A DNA stretch of 64,000 nucleotides, from contig NC_007577.1 of the NCBI RefSeq assembly GCF_000012645.1, forward strand, positions 620,001-684,000. The letters run 5' to 3'. Position numbers and translations under genes: made by a program. The notes under the pieces are model-generated. The model saw only the letters and a list, made by a program, of their open reading frames with translations. It had not been told where the DNA came from and searched no databases. The DNA is from Prochlorococcus marinus str. MIT 9312. GTDB lineage: Bacteria; Cyanobacteriota; Cyanobacteriia; PCC-6307; Cyanobiaceae. This document shows positions 18,572-28,072 of the stretch, piece by piece. Positions within the stretch are counted from its first letter, which is position 1; every line of letters starts with the position of its first letter.

Positions 18572-19906
18572 TTGAAGATAAGAAAATTGCTTAAAAAAAA
18601 TTTTATAATTCTGTTTGCGACAACCTTTTCTGGGCTATTTTTAAATAATTTTGCAGAAGCAACAGTTCTAAATAATAGTTATAAAGAAGTAATTGATCAT
18701 GTTTGGCAAATTGTATATAGAGATTTTCTTGATTCAAGCGGTAAATTTCAAAAGTCTAATTGGATTAATCTAAGAAAAGAAGTTTTATCAAAAACATATT
18801 CAGACAGCAATGAAGCATATGATGCGATTAGAGATATGCTTTCTAATTTAGATGATTCTTATACAAGATTTTTAGAACCTAAGGAATTTAACCAAATGAG
18901 AATTGATACCTCTGGTGAATTAACTGGAGTTGGTATCCAAATAGTTAAAGATAAAGAATCTGATGATTTAATAATTATTTCTCCCATAGAGGGTACCCCT
19001 GCATTTGATGCTGGAATTAAAGCTAGAGATAAAATATTATCTATAGATGATATTTCTACTGAAGGTATGAATATTGAGGAAGCCGTGAAATTAATAAGAG
19101 GACAAAGAGGTACTAAAGTAAAGCTTGAAATTCTTAGAGGTTCTAAATCCTTTTTTAAGATTTTATCAAGAGAAAGAATTGAAATAAAAACTGTATCAAC
19201 TAAAGTCAATCAAGCCAAAAACGGCTTATTAATTGGCTATGTAAGAATTAAACAATTTAATGCAAATGCATCAAAAGAAACTAGAGATGCTATTAAGGAT
19301 TTAGAAACAAAAAAAGTCGCAGGATATGTTCTTGATTTGAGAAGTAATCCAGGAGGTTTATTAGAATCAAGCATTGAGATCTCAAGGCACTTCATTAACA
19401 AAGGAGTAATAGTAAGTACAGTAAGTAAAGATGGTTTAAAAGAGACAAAAAGAGGAAACGGTCAAGCTCTAACAAAAAAGCCCTTGGTTGTCTTAGTTAA
19501 TGAGGGTTCTGCTAGCGCTAGTGAAATAGTCTCTGGTGCAATAAAAGATAACAAAAGAGGAAAATTAGTTGGGAAGAAAACGTTTGGTAAAGGTCTAGTT
19601 CAATCTATGAGAACATTAGTTGATGGTTCAGGTCTAACTGTTACAGTCGCTAAGTATTTAACTCCGAACGGAACTGACATAAACGAATCTGGAATTATTC
19701 CAGACATAGAAGTGAAAATGAATATAAACCCTATTCTCCAAAGAGAGATTGGAACTAGAAAAGATAAACAATATAGAGCTGGTGAAAAAGAGCTAGTAAA
19801 TATAATTAAAAGAAATAATAATATAAGTGAATTTAATCCAAACACTGCAAACCTTAATGCACTCCTAAAAATTAATAAGGAAAATAAAGTATTTTCATTA
19901 AATTAA
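18572..19906 (+). CDS. ctpA: Carboxyl-terminal processing peptidase (S41)
   Basis: 444 aa from a TTG start. Signal peptide at the N-terminus (FIILFATTFSGLFLNNFAEA), PDZ domain about residues 105-185 (GELTGVGIQIV onward), then the S41 catalytic core with Ser in NEGSASASEIVSG near 311 and Lys in GKKTFGKGLVQS near 335. Family members process the D1 protein or related thylakoid/periplasmic substrates. Which paralogue (CtpA, B or C) is uncertain. Its stop overlaps the convergent nadA by four bases. Confidence 0.85.
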   Translation: MKIRKLLKKNFIILFATTFSGLFLNNFAEATVLNNSYKEVIDHVWQIVYRDFLDSSGKFQKSNWINLRKEVLSKTYSDSNEAYDAIRDMLSNLDDSYTRFLEPKEFNQMRIDTSGELTGVGIQIVKDKESDDLIIISPIEGTPAFDAGIKARDKILSIDDISTEGMNIEEAVKLIRGQRGTKVKLEILRGSKSFFKILSRERIEIKTVSTKVNQAKNGLLIGYVRIKQFNANASKETRDAIKDLETKKVAGYVLDLRSNPGGLLESSIEISRHFINKGVIVSTVSKDGLKETKRGNGQALTKKPLVVLVNEGSASASEIVSGAIKDNKRGKLVGKKTFGKGLVQSMRTLVDGSGLTVTVAKYLTPNGTDINESGIIPDIEVKMNINPILQREIGTRKDKQYRAGEKELVNIIKRNNNISEFNPNTANLNALLKINKENKVFSLN

Positions 19907-20817
19907 TTACTCATATCCAACATTCTCTTTATCGGTACATAGGCTCTTCTTAGTATTTCTGGGTCAAGTTCGATAGACGGGGAATTATTTTTCAAACAAT
20001 CAAGAATTTTTTCTAAAGTATTTAATTTCATATATGGACACTCGTTACATTTACAACCTTCTATATCGGGGACTTCAATAAAAATTTTGTTAGGTTCTTT
20101 CTTCTTCATTTGGTGGATTATTCCAGGTTCAGTTAATACCATGTAAGTTTTAGATGAATCTTTACTTACGAAATCAAGCAGTTTACTTGTTGATCCAATA
20201 AAGTCCGAGAGAAGTAGTAAATTTTGACTACATTCAGGATGAGCAATTACTTTTGATCCTGGATTTTGGTATTTTAGTTTTAAAAGTGCTTCTTCACTAA
20301 ATGATTCATGAACAATACAGCTGCCAGGCCATAATTTAAGATCTCTTCCTGAATTTTTCTGCACCCATCTCCCAAGGTTCTGATCTGGTGCAAATATTAT
20401 CTTTTTATCTTGTGGTATCTTTTTAATTAATGAGACTGCATTACTACTTGTACATATCAGATCACTTTGAGCTTTTACTTCTGCAGTGCAATTTATATAA
20501 CTTACAACATAGTGATCTGGATTTTCTTCCCTGAACTTTTGAAATTTATCTGAAGGACAATCGTCTGCTAATGAGCATCCTGCGTCAATATCTGGTAATA
20601 GGACTGTTTTATTAGGGCTAAGTATTTTTGCAGTTTCGGCCATAAAGTGTACACCGCAAAAAATTATTATATCTGCATCATTATTTGCAGCTTTCCTAGA
20701 TAGATCTAATGAATCGCCAATAAAATCTGCAATTTCCTGAATCTCTGGAGCTTGATAATAGTGCGCAAGAATAATAGCATTAGCTTTTTTGCAACGCTCC
20801 TTTATTTCAGAAATCAA
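19903..20817 (-). CDS. nadA: Quinolinate synthase A
   Basis: 304 aa from TTG at 20817. Condenses iminoaspartate with DHAP to quinolinate in NAD synthesis, using a 4Fe-4S cluster. Seen: ILAHYYQAPEIQEIADFIGDSL, the Cys of FCGVHFMAET, INCTAEVKAQSD, SNAVSLI, and the C-terminal CKCNECPYMK. The frame stays open upstream of 20817 for 16 more codons ending in ITSTAKQKS, which looks like a family N-terminus whose ATG has become ATA. The exact start is therefore open. Confidence 0.92.
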   Translation of the reverse strand: MISEIKERCKKANAIILAHYYQAPEIQEIADFIGDSLDLSRKAANNDADIIIFCGVHFMAETAKILSPNKTVLLPDIDAGCSLADDCPSDKFQKFREENPDHYVVSYINCTAEVKAQSDLICTSSNAVSLIKKIPQDKKIIFAPDQNLGRWVQKNSGRDLKLWPGSCIVHESFSEEALLKLKYQNPGSKVIAHPECSQNLLLLSDFIGSTSKLLDFVSKDSSKTYMVLTEPGIIHQMKKKEPNKIFIEVPDIEGCKCNECPYMKLNTLEKILDCLKNNSPSIELDPEILRRAYVPIKRMLDMSN

Positions 20818-20920
20818 ATCCTCTTCGTTTTGAACTGATTTCTGTTTTGCAGTAGAAGTTATACTGGTCAGGATTTAGAATATCTCTAAATAGATTATAT
20901 GCCTTTAAACAGAAAAAATT

Positions 20921-21754
20921 CTGACAAATTTAAAAATTGCTATTGTTGGTGACTGTCATGGTCAATGGTCTGAATTAGACTTGAAAATTTTATCGATTAT
21001 TAAACCAAATATAGTTTTATTCGTTGGTGATATTTCTGATGGGAGTGTCAAAATAATAAAAAAAATCAATGAGATCAAAATTCCTACTTTTGTGATTTTA
21101 GGAAATCATGATAGAGGGAAAGATTCTACAGGCGTAACTCTCTCAAAGCAGATACGTGTTCTTGGTGAAAAATATTGTGCATGGGATTTGAATGTTTTTA
21201 ATAATCAAATAAATTTACTATCCGCCAGACCATGTAGTTCTGGCGGGGGCTATTATCTTTCGAAAGAAGTTAAAGGTGTTTATGGACCTATCACCGAACA
21301 AGATTCAATAAATAAAATTATCAAATGTTCGGAAAAGACTGTAGAAGATATACCTTTAATAATTATGTCTCATGCGGGCCCTTCGGGTTTAGGCTCAGAA
21401 CCTAAAAGCATTTGTGGGAAAGACTGGAAATTACCCTCTTTAGATTGGGGGGATAGAGATTTGTCTGTGGCCATTTCTCAAATACAAAAAAGAAGAAAAG
21501 TTGATCTTGTAATTTTTGGTCATATGCACAATCGCCTTAAAAGAAATCTTGGTTTAAGAGAGATGTTTAAAATTGATAGCAAAGGAACAATTTATTTCAA
21601 CACTGCTGTTGTGCCAAGATATAAAACTGATGAAGATGGGAAATTACTAATTAACTTTTCTTGGATTGAGTTTGAAAAAAAGGAATTAAGACATGTTTCT
21701 CATCGATGGTATTCAGAGTCTGGTGAAATTTTTGAAGAAGATAAATTTTTTTAG
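20921..21754 (+). CDS. Metallophosphoesterase (TIGR04168-like)
   Basis: Calcineurin-like phosphoesterase. Metal ligands are GDCHG (20948-20962), GDISDG, GNHDRG, MSHAGPSG and GHMHNRL. The first canonical start, TTG at 20981, lies downstream of GDCHG, so it would remove an essential metal-binding motif. The frame is open back to a TAA at 20906 with only ATT (20918) or CTG (20921) as candidates, so a rare start codon is likely. CTG is used here; about 277 aa result. Function probably phosphomonoester or phosphodiester hydrolysis. Head-to-head with nadA across about 100 bp. Confidence 0.8.
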   Translation: MTNLKIAIVGDCHGQWSELDLKILSIIKPNIVLFVGDISDGSVKIIKKINEIKIPTFVILGNHDRGKDSTGVTLSKQIRVLGEKYCAWDLNVFNNQINLLSARPCSSGGGYYLSKEVKGVYGPITEQDSINKIIKCSEKTVEDIPLIIMSHAGPSGLGSEPKSICGKDWKLPSLDWGDRDLSVAISQIQKRRKVDLVIFGHMHNRLKRNLGLREMFKIDSKGTIYFNTAVVPRYKTDEDGKLLINFSWIEFEKKELRHVSHRWYSESGEIFEEDKFF

Positions 21755-21777
21755 GATTAGATAATTTTGATCATATT

Positions 21778-22575
21778 TTAAGTATTTTTGGGCTTTTCAT
21801 ATCTTGAAAATAACGTTTGAGACAAGATATAACCGGCAATGCCTGCGGCTGTAAAAGCTAAACCATTTTTAAATAAAGGTAATAAATCATTTGTTCTGGA
21901 TATTATCGGTGCCAAACCAAAAATTCCAAATAACATCCCCCATAAAGGAGAAAGAAGAGCTAAAAATCCAATTGATATGACTTGACCATCTTTTCTTGGA
22001 GCAGAAGCTAAACCTGCTACTAAACCTCCAAGAATAGATGTACATAAAGTCCATATATATTGCTCTTTAGGTAGGCCAGGGACAACTTGACACCCTCCTC
22101 TTTCAAGGCAAATCTTTACGGAATTAATTGCATCTAATACTGCGCCATCCTCACCGTGATCTTTCACATAATATTGATTACCAAATCTTGTTTGAAGTTC
22201 AACCCAAAATAACCTTGGCATAAAATTAAAATAAGCCTCTCCGACGTTAAAGTTCAGTAAATTTCCTCCTCTAGGATCTGCAACTATCAACAAACTTGTC
22301 TCATCTAAATCCCAATAGTCCTTTATTGCACTACCAGGAGAACTCTCAAACTGAGATAAATATTTAATTTTCCACCCACTTTCAATCTCTAGATTATTAA
22401 GCTTGTCCTCTAAAGATTTTTTCTGATTAGGGCTTAATGTTTTAGCTAAATCAATTACTGGTGTTTTTTCTTCTGGTAAGAGATTTGGATTATTTATAGC
22501 GAAAACGGGTTTATGTGAAATTAAAACTAATATAGATAGAAATATTCCCAATAAATAGTTAATCTTTGAAGGCAT
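21778..22575 (-). CDS. TPM-domain membrane protein (TLP18.3/Psb32-like)
   Basis: 265 aa from ATG 22575, chosen because it opens a signal-anchor (SKINYLLGIFLSILVLIS) and avoids overlap with the divergent gene at 22607; a longer frame to 22671 exists. TPM domain about residues 40-185 (VIDLAKTLSPNQKKSLEDKL, then LLIVADPRGGN), then three hydrophobic spans. Plant and cyanobacterial TPM proteins assist photosystem II repair and have acid phosphatase activity; that role here is inferred from the family. Confidence 0.78.
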   Translation of the reverse strand: MPSKINYLLGIFLSILVLISHKPVFAINNPNLLPEEKTPVIDLAKTLSPNQKKSLEDKLNNLEIESGWKIKYLSQFESSPGSAIKDYWDLDETSLLIVADPRGGNLLNFNVGEAYFNFMPRLFWVELQTRFGNQYYVKDHGEDGAVLDAINSVKICLERGGCQVVPGLPKEQYIWTLCTSILGGLVAGLASAPRKDGQVISIGFLALLSPLWGMLFGIFGLAPIISRTNDLLPLFKNGLAFTAAGIAGYILSQTLFSRYEKPKNT

Positions 22576-22606
22576 AAATAAGTTTTGTCTCTTTATATTT
22601 TCGCCG

Positions 22607-23797
22607 ATGAATAGCTTACCCGCGAATAATCCAGATTGGTTAGTAAAAAAAATAATAAAAATGGGTGGCACTATAAGTTTTTATGACTTTATGAATTTTG
22701 TTTTAAATGATCCTATTAATGGTTATTACGGTAGCGGCAAAGCTGTGTTAGGCGTTCGAGGGGATTTTGTTACATCAACCTCTTTATCTGATGATTTTGC
22801 TTTTTTGGCTGGTAAACAAATAGAAGATTGGCTAATTCAGTTCAAAAGTAGTTTTTTATCTAATCAGAAATTAGCTGTAATTGAATTTGGAGCTGGAGAT
22901 GGAAGCTTTATGAGTGGATTAATTAAATATTTTTTAGAAAATAACAAGAATTTTCTGGAAGGAGTTTCTTTTTTAATTATTGAACCTAATAAAGGGATGG
23001 TAGAAAAACAAAAAAATAAATTGGAGGAATTTTTAAACTTAGGTATTGATATTTTATGGAAAGGTTTGGAAGAAGTAGAGGAAAATAATATAAATGGAAT
23101 AGTTCTTGCCAATGAGGTTTTAGATGCTTTGCCAGTTGAGAGAATAACCTTCTCAAAAGGAAAATTACTTCGACAAGCAGTTTCTATAGACAAAAAATCT
23201 CATAATTTATTTTTTGATGAAATGCCAATTACAAATGAATTGGACAAAAGTATTGAACTTGCTAAAAGTGAGTTGGGAATCACTATCCCGCCTGAAGATG
23301 CTCTTGAAGGATGGACGACAGAATGGCATATAGATAACTCAAAATGGTTAAAAGCTATTTATGGAAAAATTAATAATGGTATTTTATTGATAATTGATTA
23401 CGCTAAAGAAGCTAAAAAATACTACACCTCTAAGAATTCTGATGGGACGATAGTTTCTTATGAAAATCAAAAAATGACGAATAATGTCCTAGATTCTCCT
23501 GGAAATTGCGATTTAACATCTCATGTGTGCATAGAAACTTTAATTCATGATGCTGAGACTCTTGGATTTAATACTGTTGGAATAACTAAACAAGGAGAGG
23601 CTTTGTTGGCACTTGGATTGGCAGAGAGACTTTATGGGATTCAGAAAGAATTTAAGGAGGATTTATCAAATGCCCTTTTAAGAAGGGAGGCATTACTTAG
23701 ACTCGTTGATCCTGTTTGTTTAGGTGATTTTAAGTGGTTTGTTTTTAAAAAGTTTAATGAGAAGAAAATGAATATAAATTCAACCTGTTTGCGTTAA
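22607..23797 (+). CDS. MidA/NDUFAF7-like SAM-dependent methyltransferase
   Basis: 396 aa. DUF185 family: N-terminal [23 protein letters not shown] site [15 protein letters not shown] near residues 90-104, [13 protein letters not shown] near 165, and [11 protein letters not shown]. The mitochondrial homologue methylates an arginine of a complex I subunit; in cyanobacteria NDH-1 could be the target (inference). Convergent with aroB, overlapping by four bases. Confidence 0.85.
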   Translation: MNSLPANNPDWLVKKIIKMGGTISFYDFMNFVLNDPINGYYGSGKAVLGVRGDFVTSTSLSDDFAFLAGKQIEDWLIQFKSSFLSNQKLAVIEFGAGDGSFMSGLIKYFLENNKNFLEGVSFLIIEPNKGMVEKQKNKLEEFLNLGIDILWKGLEEVEENNINGIVLANEVLDALPVERITFSKGKLLRQAVSIDKKSHNLFFDEMPITNELDKSIELAKSELGITIPPEDALEGWTTEWHIDNSKWLKAIYGKINNGILLIIDYAKEAKKYYTSKNSDGTIVSYENQKMTNNVLDSPGNCDLTSHVCIETLIHDAETLGFNTVGITKQGEALLALGLAERLYGIQKEFKEDLSNALLRREALLRLVDPVCLGDFKWFVFKKFNEKKMNINSTCLR

Positions 23798-24885
23798 GAA
23801 AAAAACTTTAAAAATAATGCATCTTCTACGTCATCATATATATCCACAACACCAATTTCTTTCGGTAATATAAACCTCATTTTGCCATTACGAACTTTTT
23901 TATCGCCCATAAGTATTGTTAGAACGTCTTCTTTATTTATTTTGGGGATCTCGGTAGGAAGATCGTAACTCTTCAAAAGATTCTTCTGTCTTTCTAATTC
24001 TTCTTTAGACCATAACCCTTTATCAATTGCTATTTCCCCTGCAATATTCATACCAATTGATATTGCCTCACCATGTAGAAATTTGCCGTATCCACATAAA
24101 TTTTCAATAACGTGACCAAAAGAATGACCATAATTCAATATTGCTCTAACACCATTTTCATGTTCGTCTTGAGAAACAATATAAGACTTTGTTTTAATTG
24201 AACTATTAATTATTTTAATTAGATATTCATTCTTCAGATTAATAAGTTCATTCTTGTTTTTTTCAATTTCTAAGTATTCGAAAAGTTCTTTATCTCTTAT
24301 TACTCCGTATTTTATTACTTCGGCCATACCTGCACTGAATTCTCTTTTGGGCAAACTTTTTAAAGTTTCTGGATCAATAAAAACTGCTTTAGGTTGATTG
24401 AAAGCTCCAATTAAATTTTTACCTTTAGGATGATTTACTCCTGTTTTCCCTCCCACAGATGAATCAACCATCGATAATAAAGTTGTTGGAATCTGAATAT
24501 ATTCGATACCTCTCAGCCAAGTCGCAGCTGCAAAACCACTTACATCTCCAACAATTCCTCCTCCAAGGGCAATAATTATTGAATTTCTATCTAAACCAAA
24601 TTCAAATGCAACGTCATATATTTCACTTAAGGTTTTTAAGTTTTTATATGATTCTCCAGCCTTGATAAGGAACATTTGGACCTGAAATTTATTATCTTTT
24701 AAATCATTTAAGAATTTTTCTCCATAAAAATTTGATATTTCTTCATTTGAAATTACAAGTATTTTTCTATTCTTTGTTATTCCAATTTTTAAAAGTTCTT
24801 CGCTGATATTATTCAGTATCCCTGCTTCAATAGTTACTTCGTATGACTTATTACCTAATGGGACTAATATTTTTCTCTTATTCAC
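23794..24885 (-). CDS. aroB: 3-dehydroquinate synthase
   Basis: 363 aa. Second step of the shikimate pathway, NAD- and divalent-metal-dependent conversion of DAHP to 3-dehydroquinate. NAD-binding [16 protein letters not shown] near residues 108-123, [17 protein letters not shown], metal ligands in [10 protein letters not shown] and [10 protein letters not shown]. Complete and regular. Confidence 0.96.
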   Translation of the reverse strand: MNKRKILVPLGNKSYEVTIEAGILNNISEELLKIGITKNRKILVISNEEISNFYGEKFLNDLKDNKFQVQMFLIKAGESYKNLKTLSEIYDVAFEFGLDRNSIIIALGGGIVGDVSGFAAATWLRGIEYIQIPTTLLSMVDSSVGGKTGVNHPKGKNLIGAFNQPKAVFIDPETLKSLPKREFSAGMAEVIKYGVIRDKELFEYLEIEKNKNELINLKNEYLIKIINSSIKTKSYIVSQDEHENGVRAILNYGHSFGHVIENLCGYGKFLHGEAISIGMNIAGEIAIDKGLWSKEELERQKNLLKSYDLPTEIPKINKEDVLTILMGDKKVRNGKMRFILPKEIGVVDIYDDVEDALFLKFFS

Positions 24886-25010
24886 AATTGATTACCTAGT
24901 TAAAATTTATAAATATTTGGTATTAAGTACTATATATATTAGCAAAATCTAAGCTCTAGATACTTAAAAATTCAGTTGTTAAGAATTAGAAATCGTAATA
25001 AAATCATGCT

Positions 25011-26201
25011 ATGAGTTTAAAAAGAAATATAAACGATATTAAGAAAAATTATTCCCTAGGAATAATTGGAGGCGGTCAACTGGCTTTGATGTTAACCGAG
25101 GCAGCACAAAAAAGAGATTTAGAAGTATGTGTGCAAACAAAATCTTGTGATGATCCTGCTGGTTTAAAAGCAGATCATGTCATAGAAGCTGATCCTTTAA
25201 AGATAAGAGGTAATAAATCGTTAATTAATGAGTGTGAAAAAATAATTTTTGAAAATGAATGGATAAAAATTGATAAATTAAATTTAATTGATAATAACGA
25301 TATTTTTGTTCCAAGCCTTAATGCGATTAAGCCATTAGTAGATAGGTTTTCTCAAAAAAAATTAATAGATAGAATGAATATTCCCTGTCCAAAATGGATA
25401 AGTATTGAAGATTTTAAAAATCTCCCTTATGAGGAAATCAGTAATTGGAGTTTCCCTTTAATGGCAAAATCAAATAAAGGTGGATATGACGGTAAAGGGA
25501 ACAGAAAAATAATGACAAAAGAAGATTTAGATTCTTTTTTAAAAGAGAATAATTCTGATGAATGGTTAATAGAAGAATGGATAGAGTATGAAAAGGAACT
25601 AGCTCTTGTTGGTTCGAGAGATAGAACCGGTAAGATAAGATTCTTTCCAATCGTTGAGACATTCCAATCAAATCATGTTTGTGATTGGGTTCTTGCACCT
25701 GCTACTACTGAATATGATTTGAACTTATTTGCAATAAATATTTTTTCCTCAATAGTCAATGAACTTAATTATGTTGGAGTTTTAGCTATTGAATTCTTCT
25801 ATGGAGATAATGGTCTTTTAATTAATGAAATAGCTCCAAGAACACATAACTCAGCACATTTCTCTATTGAAGCTTGTACTTCAAGTCAGTTTGATCAATA
25901 TGTTTGCATTTCTTCTGGGATAATGCCACCTGAAATTAAAATGCACTCAGAAGGGGCAATTATGATAAATCTACTGGGATTAAAAAAGAATTTCCCAATT
26001 TCAATAGAAACAAGAGTTAAAATGTTGTCTGAAATTGAGGGTTCTAATATTCATTGTTATGGTAAATCTCGAGAAATTCTGGGGAGAAAAATGGCTCACA
26101 TTACATTTTTATTGAACGGTAAAACGCATTCAGAAAGATATGATCAGGCACAAGTTTTATTAACTATGGTAAGAGACATTTGGCCATCTCCAAATACATA
26201 A
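25011..26201 (+). CDS. purK: 5-(carboxyamino)imidazole ribonucleotide synthase
   Basis: 396 aa. ATP-grasp enzyme carboxylating AIR in purine biosynthesis. LGIIGGGQLALMLTEAA near residues 17-33, KSNKGGYDGKGNRKI near 156, EEWIEYEKELALVGSR near 187, INEIAPRTHNSAHFSIEA near 268. It is the last clear core gene before the hli island that begins about 20 bp downstream. Confidence 0.95.
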   Translation: MSLKRNINDIKKNYSLGIIGGGQLALMLTEAAQKRDLEVCVQTKSCDDPAGLKADHVIEADPLKIRGNKSLINECEKIIFENEWIKIDKLNLIDNNDIFVPSLNAIKPLVDRFSQKKLIDRMNIPCPKWISIEDFKNLPYEEISNWSFPLMAKSNKGGYDGKGNRKIMTKEDLDSFLKENNSDEWLIEEWIEYEKELALVGSRDRTGKIRFFPIVETFQSNHVCDWVLAPATTEYDLNLFAINIFSSIVNELNYVGVLAIEFFYGDNGLLINEIAPRTHNSAHFSIEACTSSQFDQYVCISSGIMPPEIKMHSEGAIMINLLGLKKNFPISIETRVKMLSEIEGSNIHCYGKSREILGRKMAHITFLLNGKTHSERYDQAQVLLTMVRDIWPSPNT

Positions 26202-26270
26202 AAAAATAAGTTAGAGTTAAGTCACTGGATCTTTGGTTAAGTTCTTCTTTATGTGCTCTGATCTGACTTT

Positions 26271-26362
26271 CTTTCGACGTGAGGAGACTGTCGTGATGCG
26301 GTAGTAAACCGATCTTGTAATCGGAAACGAAAGCCCACTTTGAATCCTCTTCTGGCTTTTCC
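26271..26362 (+). pseudogene. tRNA-Thr(UGU)-like relic or structured RNA
   Basis: A perfect anticodon arm CCGAT/ATCGG with loop CTTGTAA (anticodon TGT) is followed by TTTGAATCC, a T-arm missing one C, and ends TGGCTTTTCCA. The acceptor 5' strand does not pair, so this is not a working tRNA. Alternative hairpins are good: CTTTCG/CGAAAG (26271-26333), CGAC/GTCG inside it, and AAGCC/GGCTT (26331-26358). It is therefore either a decayed tRNA-Thr duplicate at an integration site or a small RNA. The sequence just after the CCA is repeated at 29.6 kb. Confidence 0.45.
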
Positions 26363-26440
26363 AGGTCGATGCAGCAGAGAACTGACGGGGATCCGGTAAA
26401 CCTCTCAAAAGCTTGTAATATCAACGGTTTTTGAGGGGTT
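26357..26440 (+). repeat. Island-flanking repeat, left copy, ending in a hairpin
   Basis: From TTCCA onward this stretch matches 29587-29665: the 13-mer ATGCAGCAGAGAA is identical and similarity continues through CGGGGATC and TCAAAA to GCTTG. It ends with a terminator-like hairpin CCTCTCAAAA (26401-26410) / TTTTGAGGGG (26429-26438) followed by a T-rich tail. Low stop density on both strands here argues for structured RNA rather than a gene. Confidence 0.6.
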
Positions 26441-26551
26441 CTTTCTTTGCCTTGTATTGGGTGCCTTACCAGTACTGTATTTGTAATACTTTTTATACAA
26501 ATGATTTGTAGCGATAGATTTATAAGGCATGCCTATTTGCTTTTTAAAGGT

Positions 26552-26734
26552 TCAGCTTATATAGGGCTTATTGAGAATGGATTTGTTCCAATTAAAGGTC
26601 ATTTCTTGAGCTCCTTTCATGCATCCTCCTGTTGGATAGCTGATAACTTTTTTTGATATTGCACCAATACCAATAGCTAATACTCCAATACCTAATAATG
26701 CTTTTGATCTGTTACTTGTAAGAAGAGATTTCAT
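26552..26734 (-). CDS. Small membrane-anchored hypothetical protein
   Basis: 60 aa. MKSLLTSNRSKALLG leads into one hydrophobic span (about residues 12-30), then a short tail with SYPTGGCMKGAQEM. One conserved-looking Cys. No family recognised; the position at the island edge suggests accessory DNA. Confidence 0.5.
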   Translation of the reverse strand: MKSLLTSNRSKALLGIGVLAIGIGAISKKVISYPTGGCMKGAQEMTFNWNKSILNKPYIS

Positions 26735-26846
26735 TAGAAATTTGTATTTTTTTAATTATAGAAGCTATGTTTAAAGATCCAGAAGTCAAACCATTAATTG
26801 AGAGTGCTAGTCAGATTTATGATCCGACTGTCATATCAAGCTACTT

Positions 26847-27005
26847 TTAATTGACAGTCGATCTAAAATGATGAAATCTTTGATCGTCAACGTCTGCCAT
26901 TAAATCATATTCTTTTGCCTTTTTTGTAATCCTCTTATATTCAATATCATTTACTAAATAAGCTAAATATTTTTCTAAAAAATTTATATTGATTTTTAGT
27001 TTCAT
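26847..27005 (-). CDS. Small charged hypothetical protein
   Basis: 52 aa from ATG at 27005, beginning MKLKININFLEKYLAYLV and ending HHFRSTVN. Helical, with no membrane span. Its 3' end overlaps one of the dispersed DNA motifs TTTTAGATCGACT that also occur near 27060, 29355 and 32160. No family recognised. Confidence 0.5.
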   Translation of the reverse strand: MKLKININFLEKYLAYLVNDIEYKRITKKAKEYDLMADVDDQRFHHFRSTVN

Positions 27006-27190
27006 TAATATCCTTTATTTATTAATAGCTAATAATTCTCTTTCTAACTTTTTTTGATTGATAGTCGATCTAAACTAAGGCGCAAGTAGCCTGTTTTTTT
27101 GATGAACACACTCATCAAAGATAGAAAACAAAAAAAAGCTCGCTTATATCCCTAAAAGCAAGCTCTCATGACGATTTGATTTTTAAATAT

Positions 27191-27313
27191 TTATGCTGAC
27201 AATCTACACTCAATTTCTATTATTTCTTTATCCATAAGCCTACCAATTTTTAAAACTACTGCCTTATCTAACCTTGAGAATTCTGATTGATGATTTGCAA
27301 TCCAATTCGGATA
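27191..27313 (-). pseudogene. Protein-like frame without a start codon
   Basis: A minus-strand frame reads PNWIANHQSEFSRLDK then AVVLKIGRLMDKEI and IEIECRLSA to TAA at 27191. It is bounded upstream by TAA and has no ATG, GTG or TTG before the internal Met in RLMDK. Probably the tail of a small gene that lost its 5' end; family not recognised. Confidence 0.35.
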
Positions 27314-27467
27314 AAGTTATTAATTCAGTTTTATTAACTAGTAAAAAAAGAATACCTAAATTAATTTATTTAATTAGTTGGTTTTTTCCCTTTAGCTATT
27401 ATTACCAGTGACAGTAATAGATATGTAAAGAAGGAGATTAAGAAAATGTCTATATTTATTGTTTTAT

Positions 27468-27695
27468 CTATAAATTTTTTAAATCCTGCTCTATTTTTTT
27501 TAGTTTTTGATTAATTTCTTTTTGCTCCCTCAATAAAGCTTTTTTCTTTGTTTGAAGTTCTTTGTTCAAGGGGGAATTAAAGTATTTTTGATAAGCAAGG
27601 AAAAAAACCGCAAGTGCTACCACAATTCCTAAAGCACCAATTATTAGTATGGGAGAAGATGGGAAATCGTAAAAGGGTATAGAAAGTAAAAACAT
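27468..27695 (-). CDS. Small membrane protein with C-terminal coiled coil
   Basis: 75 aa from ATG at 27695, preferred over an in-frame start at 27725 because it begins one base after the hli stop. A hydrophobic span (SPILIIGALGIVVALAVFFL) is followed by a Lys/Glu/Gln heptad-like coiled coil to the C-terminus. Likely translated with the upstream hli gene. Possibly a thylakoid scaffold; function unknown. Confidence 0.6.
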   Translation of the reverse strand: MFLLSIPFYDFPSSPILIIGALGIVVALAVFFLAYQKYFNSPLNKELQTKKKALLREQKEINQKLKKIEQDLKNL

Positions 27696-27696
27696 T

Positions 27697-27825
27697 TTAA
27701 AAAATACCTGGTATGATCCAGCCAAAAAGGCCGTAGTTTACTACTAATGCGAATAAACCCATCATTGCCATTCTTCCATTGGTTCTCTCGGCATTTTGCC
27801 AATAAGTTGATTTTGAGTTTTCCAT
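27697..27825 (-). CDS. hli: High-light-inducible protein
   Basis: 42 aa from ATG at 27825. Single chlorophyll-binding helix with the motif AERTNGRMAMMG and the C-terminal GLFGWIIPG typical of Prochlorococcus HLIPs. These thylakoid proteins bind chlorophyll and carotenoid and quench energy under light stress or phage infection. Its 3' neighbour starts one base on, indicating an operon. Confidence 0.92.
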   Translation of the reverse strand: MENSKSTYWQNAERTNGRMAMMGLFALVVNYGLFGWIIPGIF

Positions 27826-27943
27826 TTTTTGATTGTTCGTTAATAAGGGTGATTAAATATTTATAGTGCGTAAGCAATACTTGGTGCTATCGCAGTAGTT
27901 ATTGTTTAAATGCCAAATAGTGATATGGCAGTTGGATATGTTT

Positions 27944-28057
27944 TTATAAGAGTCCTACTTTTCCTGCTGTAAAACCCACAGTAAGAAAGAAACCAAACTC
28001 TAAAAGGTCTTTAGCACTTGAAGGGACTGAGTTAAATAAGGATGAGATGAAAATCAT
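27944..28057 (-). CDS. Tiny hydrophobic hypothetical protein
   Basis: 37 aa from ATG at 28057: MIFISSLFNSVPSSAKDL then a hydrophobic C-terminal segment with FFLTVGFTAGKVG. It lies in the gap of the hli cluster, on the same strand. Possible small membrane partner; no family recognised. Confidence 0.45.
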   Translation of the reverse strand: MIFISSLFNSVPSSAKDLLEFGFFLTVGFTAGKVGLL

Positions 28058-28072
28058 TTTGATATATATCCT

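Noticed and set aside
26164-26424. 86-aa and 63-aa minus-strand frames over the tRNA-like relic
   Set aside because: Several frames are open at once, the sequence is hairpin-rich, and no protein family is visible; structured RNA or relic is more likely.
26200-26450. Two-piece tmRNA gene (TTTCGACGTG resembles the tmRNA start region)
   Set aside because: No tag-peptide reading frame like the ANKIVSF type was found, and acceptor-stem pairing fails.
27644-27877. 77-aa minus-strand frame across the hli region
   Set aside because: It overlaps the recognisable HLIP (27697-27825) and its coupled neighbour in another frame.
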